This document shows positions 4,749-5,743 of a stretch of 5,743 nt of DNA, piece after piece. Position numbers and translations under genes: made by a program. Source of the stretch: Nitrosotalea sp. (GTDB lineage Archaea; Thermoproteota; Nitrososphaeria; Nitrososphaerales; Nitrosopumilaceae); NCBI GenBank assembly GCA_031296345.1, contig JARLFW010000074.1, positions 1 to 5,743 of the forward strand. Direction: 5' to 3'. Each line of letters begins with the position of its first letter. Positions within the stretch are counted from its first letter, which is position 1. The notes under the pieces are model-generated. The model worked only from the letters and a program-made list of their open reading frames with translations. It was not told where the DNA came from and ran no database searches.

Positions 4749-5546
4749 TTGATAATTGATTGCCATACTCACCTAAACCGATACGCCACTATAGAACATA
4801 TTCCACTTCTTGAAGATAGGGTCAAGAAATTACTTTTGGAAATGTCAAACCACAACGTAGATTATTCTTTAGTTCTCTCATCATACAAAGTAGATGAAGA
4901 ACGACCATCCACACGACAGTTGATTGAAGCTACAAAAAAGTATGATAACATTGGTCTAGTTGCAGGATTTAGTATTGATAATCATACAACTGCTGATCTG
5001 AAACAATATAAAAAATGGATAAAAGATGGTTTTGTGAAAGGGCTCAAGGTCTATTGTGGATATGAGCACTATTACCCATTTGATAAAAGATACCAAAAAG
5101 TCTATGATACTTGTGTGGAATTTGGAGTGCCAGTTATGGTGCATACCGGTGATACATTTTCTGAGAAAGGCAAGCTGAAATTCTCACATCCCATTAATCT
5201 GGATGAAGTTGCAGTAGATAATCCGGAACTAAAGATTGTCATGTGCCATCTTGGAAACCCTTGGATTGAAGATTGCCAGGAAGTTGTGTACAAAAATGAT
5301 AATGTTTATGCTGACATGTCAGGCCTGGCAGTTGGTAAATTTGACCACTTTTTTGAAGAGGTAATGGTCGAAAAAGTCGCAGAACTTATCAATTATGCGG
5401 GAGAACCGCGCTATCTACTGTATGGCACTGATTGGCCAATCTCGGACATGGGTTCATACATTAATTTTGCCTCAAAATTGAAATTAAAGAAAGAATACAG
5501 GAACAAATTGATGTATCAGAACGCTAAAGATCTCTTCAATATCTAA
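4749..5546 (+). CDS. Amidohydrolase-family (PF04909-type) metal-dependent hydrolase
   Basis: This is a 265-residue TIM-barrel hydrolase or decarboxylase of the amidohydrolase superfamily; the substrate cannot be told from sequence. The metal-ligand set is present: H6-T-H8 at the N-terminus (IIDCHTH), Lys100 in GLKVY, H132 in PVMVHTGD, H167 in MCHLGNPW, and Asp228 in LYGTDWP. These sit at the ends of successive strands, as expected. The length suits a complete single-domain member, with no signal peptide. The TTG start is forced: the upstream GNAT stop codon is in frame directly before it, the family N-terminus begins right there, and a strong AGGTGAT precedes it. It is co-transcribed with the GNAT gene, so the pair may add and remove, or add and process, an acyl or amide group on one metabolite. 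A hairpin at 5567-5585 probably ends the operon. Confidence 0.92.
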   Translation: MIIDCHTHLNRYATIEHIPLLEDRVKKLLLEMSNHNVDYSLVLSSYKVDEERPSTRQLIEATKKYDNIGLVAGFSIDNHTTADLKQYKKWIKDGFVKGLKVYCGYEHYYPFDKRYQKVYDTCVEFGVPVMVHTGDTFSEKGKLKFSHPINLDEVAVDNPELKIVMCHLGNPWIEDCQEVVYKNDNVYADMSGLAVGKFDHFFEEVMVEKVAELINYAGEPRYLLYGTDWPISDMGSYINFASKLKLKKEYRNKLMYQNAKDLFNI

Positions 5547-5566
5547 AATTCAATATCTTGGAAAAA

Positions 5567-5585
5567 TTCTAGATTATATCTAGAA
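5567..5585. terminator. Bidirectional hairpin between convergent genes
   Basis: TTCTAGAT and ATCTAGAA form a perfect eight-base stem around a three-base TAT loop. On the minus strand five T residues follow the stem at once (5562-5566); on the plus strand six T follow after six bases (5592-5597). It lies 20 bases past the amidohydrolase stop and contains the stop codon of the convergent gene. Both transcripts could end here. Confidence 0.5.
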
Positions 5586-5743
5586 GATGTCTTTTTTGTC
5601 TATTTTTCTAATTGTAGTCTTCCAACGTTTCTTGCTACGTTGAGACAAGTTTCTGACTAATTTGCTACCTAGTGCATCAAATATTTTTGAGAGATCCCAT
5701 CCCATTTCAGTATAGTTGTATGTTCTGTATGGACTGAATACTC
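5580..5743 (-). CDS. C-terminal end of an unrecognised minus-strand gene
   Basis: Read leftward from the right edge, one frame is open for 53 codons to a TAG at 5580-5582; the start lies outside the window. I do not recognise the family. The visible end has an aromatic stretch (PYRTYNYTEMGWDL), a predicted helix (LSKIFDALGSKLVRNL) and a strongly basic tail (RSKKRWKTTIRKIDKK). That tail could bind nucleic acid or membrane phosphates, but this is a guess. The other two minus frames are closed by stops, which supports this one. An internal ATG could also give a 41-residue protein, though a longer gene entering from the right is more likely. It is convergent with the amidohydrolase gene and its stop codon lies in the shared hairpin. 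Confidence 0.5.
   Translation of the reverse strand, partial: VFSPYRTYNYTEMGWDLSKIFDALGSKLVRNLSQRSKKRWKTTIRKIDKKDIF

Noticed and set aside
1..5743. CRISPR arrays, tRNA or rRNA genes, insertion sequences and long repeats
   Set aside because: Reading both strands showed no regularly spaced repeats, cloverleaf sequence or terminal inverted repeats with a transposase.

Overview
The window looks like a piece of an archaeal chromosome, most likely an ammonia-oxidising thaumarchaeon (Nitrososphaerota, Nitrosopumilus or Nitrosarchaeum type). This is inferred from several things: AT-rich DNA; archaeal TATA-like boxes 20-35 bases before starts, with very short or absent leaders; a PAC2-family proteasome assembly chaperone and an archaeal-type HtpX; and a probable archaeal ATP synthase proteolipid cut by the left edge. 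No tRNA, rRNA, CRISPR array, transposase or phage gene was seen.

Layout, left to right. Positions 1-223 (minus) hold the N-terminal part of a small membrane protein with a signal peptide, possibly the K/c subunit of the A-type ATP synthase. Positions 339-2339 (minus) form a tight three-gene string, transcribed from about 2350 leftward: a PAC2 chaperone with a C-terminal HbYX-type tail, an Hsp20 small heat shock protein, and a protein joining an ATP-cone to a PD-(D/E)XK nuclease domain. Positions 2340-2492 are a divergent promoter region with two inverted repeats. Positions 2493-2861 (plus) encode an unrecognised 122-residue beta-rich protein. It converges on htpX (2881-3813, minus), a membrane zinc protease. 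The next gap, 3814-4100, contains a 35-codon cysteine-rich minus-strand ORF (3884-3991). Positions 4101-5546 (plus) are a two-gene operon, both genes starting with TTG and abutting with no spacer: a GNAT acetyltransferase of the type found fused to nitrilases elsewhere, then an amidohydrolase-family metal hydrolase. A hairpin at 5567-5585 separates this operon from the C-terminal end of a convergent minus-strand gene that runs off the right edge.

The left and middle parts have a protein quality-control theme: proteasome assembly, holdase chaperone and membrane protease. The right operon looks metabolic, with acyl or amide chemistry on an unknown substrate. The items most worth a second look are the ATP-cone nuclease co-transcribed with proteostasis genes, the HbYX tail on the PAC2 protein, the tiny cysteine-rich ORF, and the GNAT/amidohydrolase pair.
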